A DNA stretch of 64,000 nt from Pseudogracilibacillus sp037071985. GTDB taxonomy: Bacteria > Bacillota > Bacilli > Bacillales > Amphibacillaceae. The notes under the pieces are model-generated. The model had not been told where the DNA came from. It was given only the letters and a program-made list of their open reading frames with translations, and searched no databases. The stretch covers positions 186,001-250,000 of the forward strand of contig NZ_JAXHDF010000002.1 in assembly GCF_037071985.1 (NCBI RefSeq). The letters run 5' to 3'. The translations under genes were made by a program, and so were the position numbers. This document shows positions 43,318 through 53,016 of the stretch, in pieces. Within the stretch, counting starts at the first letter, position 1. Every line of letters starts with the position of its first letter.

Positions 43318-44679
43318 ATGAAATATGTGATTATTGGTGGAGATGCAGCGGGGATGAGTGCGGCCATGCAAATTATAAATTATGATCGGGATGCAGAAGT
43401 TGTTACATTGGAGAGAGGTAGCATTTATTCTTATGGACAGTGTGGACTTCCCTATACCATCAGCGGTTTGATTCCTTCAACCGATGATCTTATTGCAAGA
43501 AGTGTTGAAACCTTTCAAAATAAATTTGGTATCGATGCGAGGATTTATCATGAAGTACAATCCATTGACCCCAAGACAAAAACCGTTGCAGGTCAGGATA
43601 CACAATCTGGAAAAATGTTTCGCATGTCATATGATAAATTATTGATTGCCAGTGGCGCGAACCCTATAATTCCCGATTGGAAAGGAATTGGTCTTAGTGG
43701 TGTACATACGCTTAAAACGATTCCAGACGCCGATCAAATCATTCAAAATCTTACTAAAGAAGTTCAAAATGTGACAGTTATTGGTGGGGGATATATTGGC
43801 CTTGAAATGGCGGAAAGTTTCAGAGCCCTTGGAAAAAATGTCCGGTTGATTCATAGTAGACCGTATGTTGCCAAAATGTTTGATGCTGATATGGCACAGT
43901 ACATCCACGATGAAGCTGAAAAACATCACATTGAATTGATTCTGAACGAGAATGTAACTGCCATAGAAGGTCTTCGGTCTGTTGAGTACATACGAACAGA
44001 TCAAAATCTTTATAAAACCGATCTTGTATTAATTTCTGCTGGAATTAAGCCGAATACATCTATTATTAAGGGGACTGGTATTACTACGGGGATTAAGGAA
44101 GCTATTCAAACGAATCGTTACATGGAAACCAATATAAAGGATATTTATGCAGCAGGGGACTGTACGCTACAATATCATATGGTCAAAGAGCAGGATGACT
44201 ATATTCCCCTAGGGACAACGGCCAACAAACAAGGGCGTATAGCTGGGCTGAATATGGCTGGACAACCTAGAATATTTAAAGGAATTACTGGTTCATCTAT
44301 TATAAAATTCATGGATTTGTCATTGGGAAAGACCGGGTTATCTGAGTGGGAAGCCAATAAATTTAACATCCCCTATGGCGTTGTAAAGATTGAGGCGAAG
44401 GACATTGCCCACTATTATCCAGGATCTCGACCGATTCATATCAAGCTAACTTACAGAAGTGACAATTATCGATTGCTTGGCGGACAAATTATCGGGGAAA
44501 AGGGTGTCGATAAACGAGTGGATGTATTGACTACAGCCCTTTTCAATCAAATGACAATCTTTGAGATTGAGGATCTCGACTTAAGTTATGCCCCTCCTTA
44601 TAATGGCAGCTGGGATCCAATTCAACGAGCTGCAAGACAGGCAATGAGAGGGTTGACAAAAACTACTAAAAACCATTAG
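43318..44679 (+). CDS. CoA-disulfide reductase-like FAD/NAD(P)H oxidoreductase
   Basis: The 453-residue protein has an FAD Rossmann start MKYVIIGGDAAGMSAAMQI, the single redox cysteine Cys42 in SYGQCGLPY, an NAD domain VTVIGGGYIGLEMAESF, and the FAD-binding IYAAGDCTLQ. The C-terminal dimer domain keeps paired tyrosines (HYYPGSRP, DLSYAPPYNGSWDP). This fits CoA-disulfide reductase/NADH oxidase. In Bacillaceae it would keep CoA or bacillithiol-linked thiols reduced. GAGG lies before the ATG at 43318; a GTG three codons earlier is less likely. Confidence 0.9.
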   Translation: MKYVIIGGDAAGMSAAMQIINYDRDAEVVTLERGSIYSYGQCGLPYTISGLIPSTDDLIARSVETFQNKFGIDARIYHEVQSIDPKTKTVAGQDTQSGKMFRMSYDKLLIASGANPIIPDWKGIGLSGVHTLKTIPDADQIIQNLTKEVQNVTVIGGGYIGLEMAESFRALGKNVRLIHSRPYVAKMFDADMAQYIHDEAEKHHIELILNENVTAIEGLRSVEYIRTDQNLYKTDLVLISAGIKPNTSIIKGTGITTGIKEAIQTNRYMETNIKDIYAAGDCTLQYHMVKEQDDYIPLGTTANKQGRIAGLNMAGQPRIFKGITGSSIIKFMDLSLGKTGLSEWEANKFNIPYGVVKIEAKDIAHYYPGSRPIHIKLTYRSDNYRLLGGQIIGEKGVDKRVDVLTTALFNQMTIFEIEDLDLSYAPPYNGSWDPIQRAARQAMRGLTKTTKNH

Positions 44680-44720
44680 CATATTAGTGATATTATAAAA
44701 TAAAATCAGGAGTGATAAAC

Positions 44721-45215
44721 ATGAGCTATAAAAAGTACGAAGGTCAAAAAATCACAGTTTATTTTGACAAAGAAATTTGTCAACATGCAGCCGAATGTGT
44801 AAAAGGATTACCAGAAGTCTTTAATGTAAAAGCAAGGCCATGGATTTCTCCTGACCAAGCAGACGAAAAAAAGATAGCAGAAGTTATTCATAGGTGTCCA
44901 AGTGGGGCACTGAAGTATCAACTTAAAAGTGAGGGTGATACAAAAATTGAAATTAAACAAGGTTCTCAGTCGTTTTATATAGGTAACGAGGAAAATAGTG
45001 AGGCAGAAGTTCATTTTGTTCGTGCAGGAAAAAATCGGATTATTCTAGATCATACCCATGTAGCTGAACATTTAAGAGGGAAAAATGTAGGTCAGCAATT
45101 GGTGAAAGCTGCAGTAGACTATGCAAAAAAAGAGAAGTTACTAGTGGTCCCATTATGTCCATTTGCAAAAGCAGAGTTTGATAAACATCCTGAGTATCAA
45201 GAATTACTAGGATGA
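44721..45215 (+). CDS. Fer4_19 iron-sulfur domain fused to a YjdJ-like GNAT domain
   Basis: The 164-residue protein joins two domains that E. coli keeps as separate neighbours YjdI and YjdJ. Residues 1-70 are a divergent 4Fe-4S domain (C20QHAAEC26VKGLPEVF, RPWISPDQA, C59PSGAL). Residues 75-160 are a short acetyltransferase domain (GKNRIILDHTHVAEHLRGKNVGQQLVKAAVDYAKKEKL, PLCPFAKAEFDKHPEYQELL). AGGAG precedes the ATG at 44721. It lies 41 bp after the CoA-disulfide reductase and is probably co-transcribed. The biological role is unknown. Confidence 0.88.
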   Translation: MSYKKYEGQKITVYFDKEICQHAAECVKGLPEVFNVKARPWISPDQADEKKIAEVIHRCPSGALKYQLKSEGDTKIEIKQGSQSFYIGNEENSEAEVHFVRAGKNRIILDHTHVAEHLRGKNVGQQLVKAAVDYAKKEKLLVVPLCPFAKAEFDKHPEYQELLG

Positions 45216-45473
<258 letters not shown>

Positions 45474-45510
45474 ATAAAAAAAGACAAATGAAATTAATCA
45501 TTTGTCTTTT
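45474..45510 (-). terminator. Terminator of the deacetylase gene
   Basis: On the minus strand AAAAGACAAATGA and TCATTTGTCTTTT form a 13-bp stem with a 6-nt loop, and TTTTTTTATAAA continues. It can also act on the plus strand. Confidence 0.9.
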
Positions 45511-45523
45511 AATAGTTTGCCAG

Positions 45524-46942
45524 TTAATTTCCATAGTATGGTCCTATACCTTCATCTTCAAATAACGTTAGCAATTCTGAAACTGTTACAAATTCATAGC
45601 CTTGTTTTGATAGTTCATTCAATACCAATGGTAATGCATCAGCAGTAGTCTGATGAATATCATGCATAAGAACGATTGCCCCAGGTCGAGCTTTATTAAT
45701 CGTTATATTATAAATGGACTTTGCATTTCTAGATTTCCAATCTAGCGTATCGATAGACCATAGAATAATAGATTGATCTGAATCATTGGCAAGATCAATG
45801 ACTTTTTGATTATATTCTCCATATGGTGGCCGAAAAAGGCTTGGAGTAATACCAGTAACTTCCTCAATAACAGTTTTTGAGTTCAATAATTCATTATCAA
45901 TTCTTTTCTTATTTGCAGCATTTAAATTTACGTGACTTTCACTATGATTTGCCAGTTCATGCCCATCTTTAAGTACTTGATTTGCAATATCAGGATAATA
46001 TTTAACATTATTACTTAGCATAAAAAAAGTAGCTTTTGCGTCATATTGTTTTAATGATTCTAGAATTTGCTGAGTCACTTGATCGTGTGGTCCATCATCA
46101 AATGTCAGTGCTATATATTTACCGTCTTTATCTAATTGAAGCTTTTTTCTAGCTTCTTTTTTCTCAACTTGTTTGATTTCCTCGGTTAAGCTATCTGAAA
46201 TTATTATCTTTAAATATGGATTTTTTATATTTTTATGTAATTTAATCAAAGGTATTTCAACAGCTAATGTGTCATTACTTTTTTCTAAATGATTTGGATT
46301 AATATAGATAATCAACATATCATTATTTACAATCCAATTGATGTTATCCAAATTGCTGAAATTTTCTTTAAAGGATGTTTCATTGATTTGTTTTTTAGAA
46401 TCGTCAGTCAATAAATTCCATATATTTTCCGATTTTATTTTATCGGTATCAAATATATCCGAAAAAGAAAGAAAAGAATTTGTTTGTAAATCAATCATAT
46501 ATGTTTTTACTTGAGAGTATTTTCGATCATTCTGTAAAAAGTGTTCTACATTTAAAGCATAGTTATATATATGATCATTGATTTGATAAACGTCAGTATG
46601 TAAATTAAAATGGCCTGAAACATCCTCGTCTAGTAATAATTCTGTTTGTTTTACTTCTTCATAAAAACTTTCTTCTTGTTCAATCGCCCAATAATTTATT
46701 GGTTGATCAATTTCTTCAATTTTAGAAAAAGGAATCGACATAAATGATGTGTAGGAGTCAGATTCCTTTGTTTCCGTCATCAATTTGATCCCTTTTTCTA
46801 TCTTTTCACTATTTACTTTCACCGAAATGTATTCTTTGTCAATCGAATAAATGGACTGCGTAATTTTACCTATTAAAAGCAAAAATAAAATACAAGCCAT
46901 AATAATCATAGGCCATTTGAACCGTTTTTTCTTGTCTGCCAT
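45524..46942 (-). CDS. Membrane-anchored polysaccharide deacetylase (PdaC-like)
   Basis: The 472-residue protein has one N-terminal membrane segment (about 10-25), a DUF3298-like region (about 60-250) and a C-terminal NodB deacetylase domain. The catalytic motifs are TFDDGP (280-285), metal-binding HSESH (333-337), RPPYGEYN, WSIDTLDW and VLMHDIH. Domain order and length match B. subtilis PdaC (YjeA), which deacetylates peptidoglycan MurNAc. AAAGGAAA precedes the ATG. It is likely a wall-modifying enzyme tethered outside the membrane. Confidence 0.9.
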   Translation of the reverse strand: MADKKKRFKWPMIIMACILFLLLIGKITQSIYSIDKEYISVKVNSEKIEKGIKLMTETKESDSYTSFMSIPFSKIEEIDQPINYWAIEQEESFYEEVKQTELLLDEDVSGHFNLHTDVYQINDHIYNYALNVEHFLQNDRKYSQVKTYMIDLQTNSFLSFSDIFDTDKIKSENIWNLLTDDSKKQINETSFKENFSNLDNINWIVNNDMLIIYINPNHLEKSNDTLAVEIPLIKLHKNIKNPYLKIIISDSLTEEIKQVEKKEARKKLQLDKDGKYIALTFDDGPHDQVTQQILESLKQYDAKATFFMLSNNVKYYPDIANQVLKDGHELANHSESHVNLNAANKKRIDNELLNSKTVIEEVTGITPSLFRPPYGEYNQKVIDLANDSDQSIILWSIDTLDWKSRNAKSIYNITINKARPGAIVLMHDIHQTTADALPLVLNELSKQGYEFVTVSELLTLFEDEGIGPYYGN

Positions 46943-47059
46943 TATGCTGCATTTCCTTTCAATTTCTAATTTAAGGAAAACTCTAGTGGAAAATGTCTAG
47001 TTTTGTCTAAATTAATTATATCAGAATAGCATTAAATGACAATAATATTTCAAGCAAGT

Positions 47060-48595
47060 TTATAAGCCTAGATCGATTTTTTTTAACGGTTTTACTGCTG
47101 GTCCGTTTAAGATATCGCCAGTATACGTATATCTTGATCCATGACAAGGACAATCCCAAGAATTTTCTGCATTATTCCATTCTACTTCACAACCTAAATG
47201 AGTACATGTCGTATCGACGGCATGAACGACCCCCTCATTATCTTTATAAACACCAGCACGTTGGCCGTTTACCGTAGAAATACAAGCCTCATTCGATTGA
47301 AGATTTTCGATTTCTACATGAGTTCGCTCCAATTTTCCCTTGATTAGATGTTTTGCAACGTCTGAATTATAACTGACAAATTTACGAATTGCCGGATCTG
47401 CTTTAATGTTTCTACCAGGAGAAAAAAACTCTTCGTAACTATTTTCCTTATCCATTATTAAATCAGTAAGTAGTTTAGCTGCATTAGTACTATTCGTCAT
47501 CCCCCATTTTCTATATCCAGTAGCAACGAATACGTTATGTTGTGCTTTTGTTACTCTTCCTATATAAGGAACTTTATCGAGGGTTACTAAATCTTGTGCA
47601 GACCAGCGGTAAAGAACTGATTCTACATGAAAGTGTTTATCCGTAAATTGATATAGGGATTCATAATGATTCATCATCGGTTCATTACTTTGGCCAGTCT
47701 TATGTCCATCTCCACCAATTAATAATAAATCTTCGTTATTTATTGTGATTGGTCTAATTGATCTTGTCGGGGTTTCGGCGTTAATATACATACCGCCTTT
47801 GATTTTCTTTTTAGTTTTCGCAGCAATGATATAAGATCTTGCAGCATACATTTTTACGGGATAAAATCCTTGACCATCGTAAAATGGATAATGGGAAGCT
47901 TGGATAACGTAACGACATATGATTCTATGATCGTCTTCTGTAATTATAGTTGGACCTTTGTTATATTCAATAGTTAATGCTCTTGTTTGCTCATAGAACT
48001 TTACTCCATTTTCTTGGCATATCTTTATTAAGTCTTTTAAATACATAAGTGGATGAAAATAAGCTTGATTCGTCATTTTCAATACTTTCTTCACTGGAAA
48101 GGGTAATTCACAATCGTCCGAAATTGAGCCTTCAATATTTAATTTTTCATAGGCCTTATGTTCGTTTTCGAGTTTTGTAATATCATCTTTAGAGTTTGTA
48201 TAAATATATGCATCATCCTCCGTTAAATGACAAGATATATTATGTTTCTTAATCGTTTGCTCGATAAACTTCTGCGCCTCATGATTTGCTTCATAATATA
48301 ATTTTGCACCATCTTCGCCAAAATGTTTAATCAATTCATCATAAATAAGCCCATGTTGTGCGGTAATCTTTGCAGTTGTATGTCCAGTTGTCCCATTTAA
48401 TAGGACACCTGCATCGACGACACATACTTTAAATCCTTGTTGTGAAAGTAAATAAGCTGCAGTGATACCTGTCATACCGCCACCTACTATGCCTACATCA
48501 ACTTGGATTTTTTCATTTAATTTTGGGAAATGAGGTACATCGACTGAATCATGCCAATAGCTTGTCGATTTATTTGGTAAGTTGTTCTGGTCCAT
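47060..48595 (-). CDS. FAD-dependent oxidoreductase with C-terminal Rieske domain
   Basis: From the ATG at 48595 (AAGGAG upstream) the 511-residue protein has a DAO-type FAD domain, with VGIVGGGMTGITAAYLLSQQGFKVCVVDAG near the N-terminus and VATGYRKWGMTNSTNAAKLLTDLI later. A Rieske [2Fe-2S] domain ends it: CTHLGCEVEW, then CPCHGSRYTYTGDILNGPAVKPL. Such fusions are common in Bacilli but the substrate is not established. An in-frame ATG at 48634 lacks a ribosome site. Confidence 0.9.
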   Translation of the reverse strand: MDQNNLPNKSTSYWHDSVDVPHFPKLNEKIQVDVGIVGGGMTGITAAYLLSQQGFKVCVVDAGVLLNGTTGHTTAKITAQHGLIYDELIKHFGEDGAKLYYEANHEAQKFIEQTIKKHNISCHLTEDDAYIYTNSKDDITKLENEHKAYEKLNIEGSISDDCELPFPVKKVLKMTNQAYFHPLMYLKDLIKICQENGVKFYEQTRALTIEYNKGPTIITEDDHRIICRYVIQASHYPFYDGQGFYPVKMYAARSYIIAAKTKKKIKGGMYINAETPTRSIRPITINNEDLLLIGGDGHKTGQSNEPMMNHYESLYQFTDKHFHVESVLYRWSAQDLVTLDKVPYIGRVTKAQHNVFVATGYRKWGMTNSTNAAKLLTDLIMDKENSYEEFFSPGRNIKADPAIRKFVSYNSDVAKHLIKGKLERTHVEIENLQSNEACISTVNGQRAGVYKDNEGVVHAVDTTCTHLGCEVEWNNAENSWDCPCHGSRYTYTGDILNGPAVKPLKKIDLGL

Positions 48596-48663
48596 TAGCT
48601 CTATCTCCTTATAGTTTATCTTACTTTGTACCATTCCCAGAATAAATAGTATATATGTGTAAG

Positions 48664-48698
48664 AAAAAAAGAAATAGATTAATTTCTATTTCTTTTTT
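48664..48698 (-). terminator. Terminator downstream of the small conserved gene
   Basis: AAAAAGAAATAGA and TCTATTTCTTTTT form a stem with a short loop, with T tracts on either strand. On the minus strand it ends the 48709-48912 gene. Confidence 0.8.
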
Positions 48699-48708
48699 AA
48701 AATACATA

Positions 48709-48912
48709 TTAAATTGTTGTAAAGTATTCCTTGTAATATCCAGCGACACGATTACTATTATCTATTACAAAAATAAATTCATCCGTCTCGTTAATAACAT
48801 CATATTCTTTTCCCTTGGTTAACATATTATTAACTTTATATTTCTTTGCATCTGAATGAATGCATTTTACTCGTTTGACAGGCTTATTTTTTTCCCAATT
48901 TAAATGAATCAT
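48709..48912 (-). CDS. Small conserved Bacillaceae protein (DUF6501-like)
   Basis: The 67-residue protein (MIHLNWEKNKPVKRVKCIHSD, NNMLTKGKEYDVINETDEFIFVIDNSNRVAGYYKEYF) resembles a small conserved Bacillaceae family that I recall as DUF6501. It looks like a compact beta barrel and has one cysteine. AGAGGG precedes the ATG. Function is unknown. Confidence 0.7.
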   Translation of the reverse strand: MIHLNWEKNKPVKRVKCIHSDAKKYKVNNMLTKGKEYDVINETDEFIFVIDNSNRVAGYYKEYFTTI

Positions 48913-48976
48913 CTATATTATCCCTCTTTTTGTTTACATAATATAATTATGGTTAACTAGTAATGAAAGAATTTTA

Positions 48977-49016
48977 CAACCCCTGTTTTCTACTATATAC
49001 AGAATACAGAGGTTGT
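48977..49016. repeat. Interrupted inverted repeat downstream of msrAB
   Basis: ACAACC..CTGT..TCT at 48977-48993 pairs with AGA..ACAG..GGTTGT up to 49016. No T tract follows on either strand, so it is not a clear terminator. It could be an RNA stabiliser or an operator for the small gene downstream. Confidence 0.5.
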
Positions 49017-49170
49017 CGATATCTGAAATTGACCGATTGGCAGCGTATCTTACTTCTTTCTAGGAAGTTTCATATGCATCAGCATCTCTTCTACCCTCTT
49101 AAGCTTAACGTTGTTCATATCTCTTTATGAATTCAACAAACGCTTCTAGGATTCATCTTACTAAAATGGC

Positions 49171-50130
49171 TTAGTCAAATAAATATAAATAGTTACCGTA
49201 TCCCTCTTTTTCCATATCTTCTTTCTTTATAAATTTTAATGCGGCCGAGTTAATACAATAACGTAAACCACCTTGTTCTATTGGGCCATCATCAAAAACA
49301 TGACCTAAATGAGAGTCCCCATCTTTACTTCTTACTTCCGTTCTAATTCTTCCATGAGACGTGTCTAAGTGTTCGGTGATTTGTTGATTGATAACCGGTT
49401 TTGTAAAGCTTGGCCAACCGCAATTGGCATCAAATTTATCTTTAGATGAAAAAAGGACTTCCCCAGATACAATATCTACATAAATACCCTCTTCATTATG
49501 ATCCCAATATTCATTATGAAATGGTTGTTCTGTTCCACTCTCTTGCGTAACAAAATACTGCATCGGGGTTAACTGTTCTTTTAATTCCTTTTTATTATAT
49601 TGCTTTTGCCAATTGTCTTTAATAAACTGTTCTCTGCCTGATCCTTTTTTATATGTCTTATAATGGAAATGATTCTTTTTATAATAATATTGGTGTTCTT
49701 CTTCAGCTGGATAAAAAGGTTTGGCCTCCATAATTTTGGTTACTATGGGCTTTTTAAACTTTCCACTATTTTGAAGTTCTTCTTTTGATTTTTCCGCTAT
49801 TTCTTTTTGTTTGTCGTTATGATAAAAAATAGCCGTTTTATAAGAATCTCCACGGTCATGGAATTGTCCTCCAGCATCTGTCGGATCTATTTGTTGCCAA
49901 TATAAATCAACCAACTCGTTATAGGAGAAGATCGTTGGATCATACGTTATTTGTACTGCTTCTACGTGACCAGTGGTATTTGAACAAACTTGTTCATAAG
50001 TTGGATTTTCAACTGTACCACCTGTATATCCTGAGATTACCTCTTTAATTCCTGGTCGTTCATCAAATGGTTCAACCATACACCAGAAACATCCTCCTGC
50101 AAATGTAGCTTTTTCTAAGTTATTTGTCAT
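49171..50130 (-). CDS. msrAB: Fused methionine sulfoxide reductase MsrA-MsrB
   Basis: In this 319-residue fusion, residues 1-165 are MsrA, with catalytic GGCFWC (Cys14, Cys17) and ISGYTGGTVENPTYEQVCS. Residues 180-319 are MsrB, with NCGWPSFTKPV, SHLGHVFDDGP and the catalytic cysteine in LRYCINSAAL. It repairs both S- and R-methionine sulfoxide in oxidised proteins. AGGAGG precedes the ATG. B. subtilis has separate msrA and msrB genes; the fusion is common in other Firmicutes. Confidence 0.95.
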   Translation of the reverse strand: MTNNLEKATFAGGCFWCMVEPFDERPGIKEVISGYTGGTVENPTYEQVCSNTTGHVEAVQITYDPTIFSYNELVDLYWQQIDPTDAGGQFHDRGDSYKTAIFYHNDKQKEIAEKSKEELQNSGKFKKPIVTKIMEAKPFYPAEEEHQYYYKKNHFHYKTYKKGSGREQFIKDNWQKQYNKKELKEQLTPMQYFVTQESGTEQPFHNEYWDHNEEGIYVDIVSGEVLFSSKDKFDANCGWPSFTKPVINQQITEHLDTSHGRIRTEVRSKDGDSHLGHVFDDGPIEQGGLRYCINSAALKFIKKEDMEKEGYGNYLYLFD

Positions 50131-50169
50131 GTTCAGTCCTCCTATAAGTTGTGTTTTTTCTTTATTCAG

Positions 50170-50547
50170 CTATATAAATAATTTTGGAGAAGGTCCTTCA
50201 TACGTTATATCTGGTTCGACAGAGTTGTCGTCATTTAACTCAGAAGATCCACCATTCTCTTTTATTCCATCATTCTCTTTTATCCCATTAAATGCTTTTA
50301 CTAAATGATACATTTTTGGCACTTCTTCCAGAACAGGTCCATATTTTTCGAAAAATGGAGTACTCGATTGAAGCATTTTAATTATATATTGAATATATGC
50401 TAGCCCTCTAGCTAAATACTCGTTTACTCTTCCTGCGACCTGTGTCCTTATATAGCCTGGTTGTAGCAACAGATTATTATTCGGAGATAAATAATTAGCA
50501 CTTCTAACTGGTTGAAAAATGATTGTATGATAATTTTGGTTTACCAT
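50170..50547 (-). CDS. VrrA/YqfQ-like protein with short tandem repeat
   Basis: From the ATG at 50547 (GGAGGG upstream, inside a longer open frame) the 125-residue protein has a central part like the YqfQ/VrrA family: YIQYIIKMLQSSTPFFEKYGPVLEEVPKMYHLVKAFNGI. A low-complexity acidic tail follows. The tail contains a tandem repeat (GIKEND-GIKENG) encoded by about 18-bp units at 50255-50290. YqfQ/VrrA proteins are small, spore- or envelope-associated and poorly understood. The call rests on one motif. Confidence 0.55.
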   Translation of the reverse strand: MVNQNYHTIIFQPVRSANYLSPNNNLLLQPGYIRTQVAGRVNEYLARGLAYIQYIIKMLQSSTPFFEKYGPVLEEVPKMYHLVKAFNGIKENDGIKENGGSSELNDDNSVEPDITYEGPSPKLFI

Positions 50548-50643
50548 GTTTTTTCCCTCCATACACTATTCTAAATTATTGTATGTAAGCGGAGGGGCAG
50601 ATGTAACATTTATCTTAACAAGAAATTACATAAAAATCTATGA

Positions 50644-50684
50644 AAAAAGCCACCTCCTTTACAAATAGTAAAAGAGAGCGGCAT
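50644..50684 (-). terminator. Terminator of yneF
   Basis: On the minus strand GCC..CTC..CTTT and AAAG..GAG..GGC form an interrupted stem followed by TTTTTTC. Confidence 0.8.
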
Positions 50685-50691
50685 ATTTTTT

Positions 50692-50916
50692 TTATTTCTT
50701 ATCCATTTGATTGCTCATTGCACGCATCATTTGATTGATTTTCTTTTGCGACGGCTTTTGACCCATTTGCATCATTAACGTACGTAACATTTGTTCATTA
50801 ATTGGTGGATTCTTTTTTAAATAGTTCATCATGTATTTTCTTGCAATGAAAAATCCAAGCGCAACTCCCGCAATTAATGCTAAAAGAGCAATTAGCACTA
50901 CCCATATTGTTGACAT
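50692..50916 (-). CDS. yneF: YneF family (UPF0154) small membrane protein
   Basis: The 74-residue protein has one N-terminal membrane helix (WVVLIALLALIAGVALGFFIARKYM), then the conserved NPPINEQMLRTLMMQMGQKPSQKKINQMMRAM. This is the signature of UPF0154/YneF. Function is unknown. AGGAGGAAG precedes the ATG. It lies after tkt on the same strand, as in B. subtilis, where yneE (sirA) lies between them; no such gene is present here. Confidence 0.95.
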   Translation of the reverse strand: MSTIWVVLIALLALIAGVALGFFIARKYMMNYLKKNPPINEQMLRTLMMQMGQKPSQKKINQMMRAMSNQMDKK

Positions 50917-50989
50917 GAGACAACTTCCTCCTTAAACTAATTCCTTTTACAGTATAAACAATTCGATATGATAAGACAAACGTAAAAGA

Positions 50990-52984
50990 TTAGTCTAGTA
51001 AATCTTCCACATGGCTAATAATATTTTCTACTGTAAAACCATATTCTTTTACGACAACATCACCTTTTCCTGATGCGCCGAATGTATTCACAGCAATGAT
51101 CGAGCCCTCGTCTCCAGTGTAACGTTCCCACCCTAAGGAAGACGCCATTTCAATAGCAACACGTTTTTTGACATTTGATGGGATTATTTTCTCTTTATAC
51201 GCTGAGTCCTGGGCTTCAAAACGATCCCATGATGGCATACTTACAACTCGAACATCAATATTTTTTTCTAATAATGCTTTTTGAGCTTCAACTGCTAAGC
51301 TAACTTCAGAACCTGTTGCCAATAATATAGCTTCTGGTTCTTTTTGAGCGTCACTTACAATATAAGCTCCTTTTTTAACACCTTCATATGCATTTTCATC
51401 TGTTTCAGGTAACGTAGGTAACCCTTGACGAGTTAATACAAGAACAGTTGGTTGATCAGTTGTCTCTAATGCTAAGCGCCATGCAGCCTGAGTTTCATTC
51501 CCGTCAGCTGGTCGAATCACGGACAAGCTTGGCATTGCTCTTAGAGAAGGTAGTTGTTCCACCGGTTCATGAGTTGGTCCATCTTCACCAACGGCAATTG
51601 AATCATGAGTAAACACATACGTAACTGGTGTTTTCATAATTGCTGATAAACGGATTGCAGCACGTAAATAATCACTAAACACAAAGAACGTACCACCATA
51701 AACCTTTAATCCTCCATGTAAGGCCATTCCATTTAATGCAGCCCCCATCGCAAATTCGCGTACACCAAACCAAATATTTTTGCCATCATAACTTTCTTTT
51801 GTAAAATCTGCATTTTCTTTCATCATTGTATTGTTAGAGCTTGCTAAGTCTGCACTTCCTCCAAAAAAGTTTGGTACAGACTTTGCAACTGCATTAATGA
51901 CATCACTAGATGCTACTCTTGTTGCTAACGAGTCTTTACCTGCTTCATATTTTGGCAAAGTTTCGGTCCATCCCTCTGGTAGCTTGTTTTCGATCGCCAA
52001 TTTCAGCTCAACTGCTTGTTCTGGAAATGCCTTTTCATATGCAGCTAATAAGTCGGTCCATTCTTTTTCTAACTGTGTTCCTTTATTAATCACTTTGTCT
52101 TCAAAATCTTTATAGACTTCATCAGCCACATGAAATTCATCATGAGCCCATTCATAATATTCTTTTGTTAATTTTACTTCATCCGCCCCTAATGGTGCAC
52201 CATGAGAAGATGAAGAATTAGATTTATTAGGTGAGCCATAGCCGATAATCGTTTTAATTTCAATTAATGTAGGTTGATCTTTATTTTCTTTAGCAAGTTT
52301 TAATGCTTGTCTGATTTCAGAAATATCATTTCCATCTTCCACACGGATCACTTGCCAGTTATAGGCTTCAAATCTTTTTTGTGTATTATCTGAAAATGAA
52401 CGGTCTAAATCACCATCTAATGAAATATCATTTGAATCGTATAAAACAATTAATTTTCCTAATCCTAAATGGCCAGCGAGTGATGCGGCTTCATGGGAAA
52501 TACCTTCCATAATATCTCCGTCACCAACTAATGAGTATGTATAATGATCAATTATGTTAAAGTCATCTTTATTAAATTTAGCAGCGAGATGAGCTTCTGC
52601 CATAGCCATTCCTACAGCCATTGCTACCCCTTGTCCTAATGGGCCAGTCGTTGCTTCTACCCCATCTGTATCCAACACTTCTGGATGACCAGGAGTTCTT
52701 GACTTAAACTGACGGAAACTTTTAATATCATCCATTGTTACATCGTAACCTGATAAATGAAGAAGACTATATAATAGCATTGAACCATGACCTGCTGAAA
52801 GAACAAAACGATCACGGTTAAACCATTTCGAATTTTTTGGATTATGGTTCATAAAATCGGTAAATAACGAATACGCCATCGGAGCTGCTCCCATTGGTAG
52901 TCCTGGGTGTCCTGAATTAGCCTTTTCAATTGCATCAATAGATAAAGTACGAATTGTATTAATCGAACGCTGCTCAATATGCAT
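50990..52984 (-). CDS. tkt: Transketolase
   Basis: The 664-residue thiamine-diphosphate enzyme links glycolysis and the pentose phosphate pathway by moving two-carbon units. The motifs are SGHPGLPMGAAPMAY, GHGSMLLYSLLHLSGY, TPGHPE, the TPP loop GDGDIMEGISHEA, and the pyrimidine domain with YVFTHDSIAVGEDGPTHEPVEQL. AAAGGGAGA lies upstream of the ATG at 52984. It follows ynzC, with 32 bp between them, and may share its transcript. Confidence 0.98.
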   Translation of the reverse strand: MHIEQRSINTIRTLSIDAIEKANSGHPGLPMGAAPMAYSLFTDFMNHNPKNSKWFNRDRFVLSAGHGSMLLYSLLHLSGYDVTMDDIKSFRQFKSRTPGHPEVLDTDGVEATTGPLGQGVAMAVGMAMAEAHLAAKFNKDDFNIIDHYTYSLVGDGDIMEGISHEAASLAGHLGLGKLIVLYDSNDISLDGDLDRSFSDNTQKRFEAYNWQVIRVEDGNDISEIRQALKLAKENKDQPTLIEIKTIIGYGSPNKSNSSSSHGAPLGADEVKLTKEYYEWAHDEFHVADEVYKDFEDKVINKGTQLEKEWTDLLAAYEKAFPEQAVELKLAIENKLPEGWTETLPKYEAGKDSLATRVASSDVINAVAKSVPNFFGGSADLASSNNTMMKENADFTKESYDGKNIWFGVREFAMGAALNGMALHGGLKVYGGTFFVFSDYLRAAIRLSAIMKTPVTYVFTHDSIAVGEDGPTHEPVEQLPSLRAMPSLSVIRPADGNETQAAWRLALETTDQPTVLVLTRQGLPTLPETDENAYEGVKKGAYIVSDAQKEPEAILLATGSEVSLAVEAQKALLEKNIDVRVVSMPSWDRFEAQDSAYKEKIIPSNVKKRVAIEMASSLGWERYTGDEGSIIAVNTFGASGKGDVVVKEYGFTVENIISHVEDLLD

Positions 52985-53016
52985 TATTATTTTATCTCCC
53001 TTTCAAGGTCTTTATT

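Noticed and set aside
48977..49016. Terminator of msrAB
   Set aside because: The hairpin has no T tract on either strand, so it is listed only as an inverted repeat.
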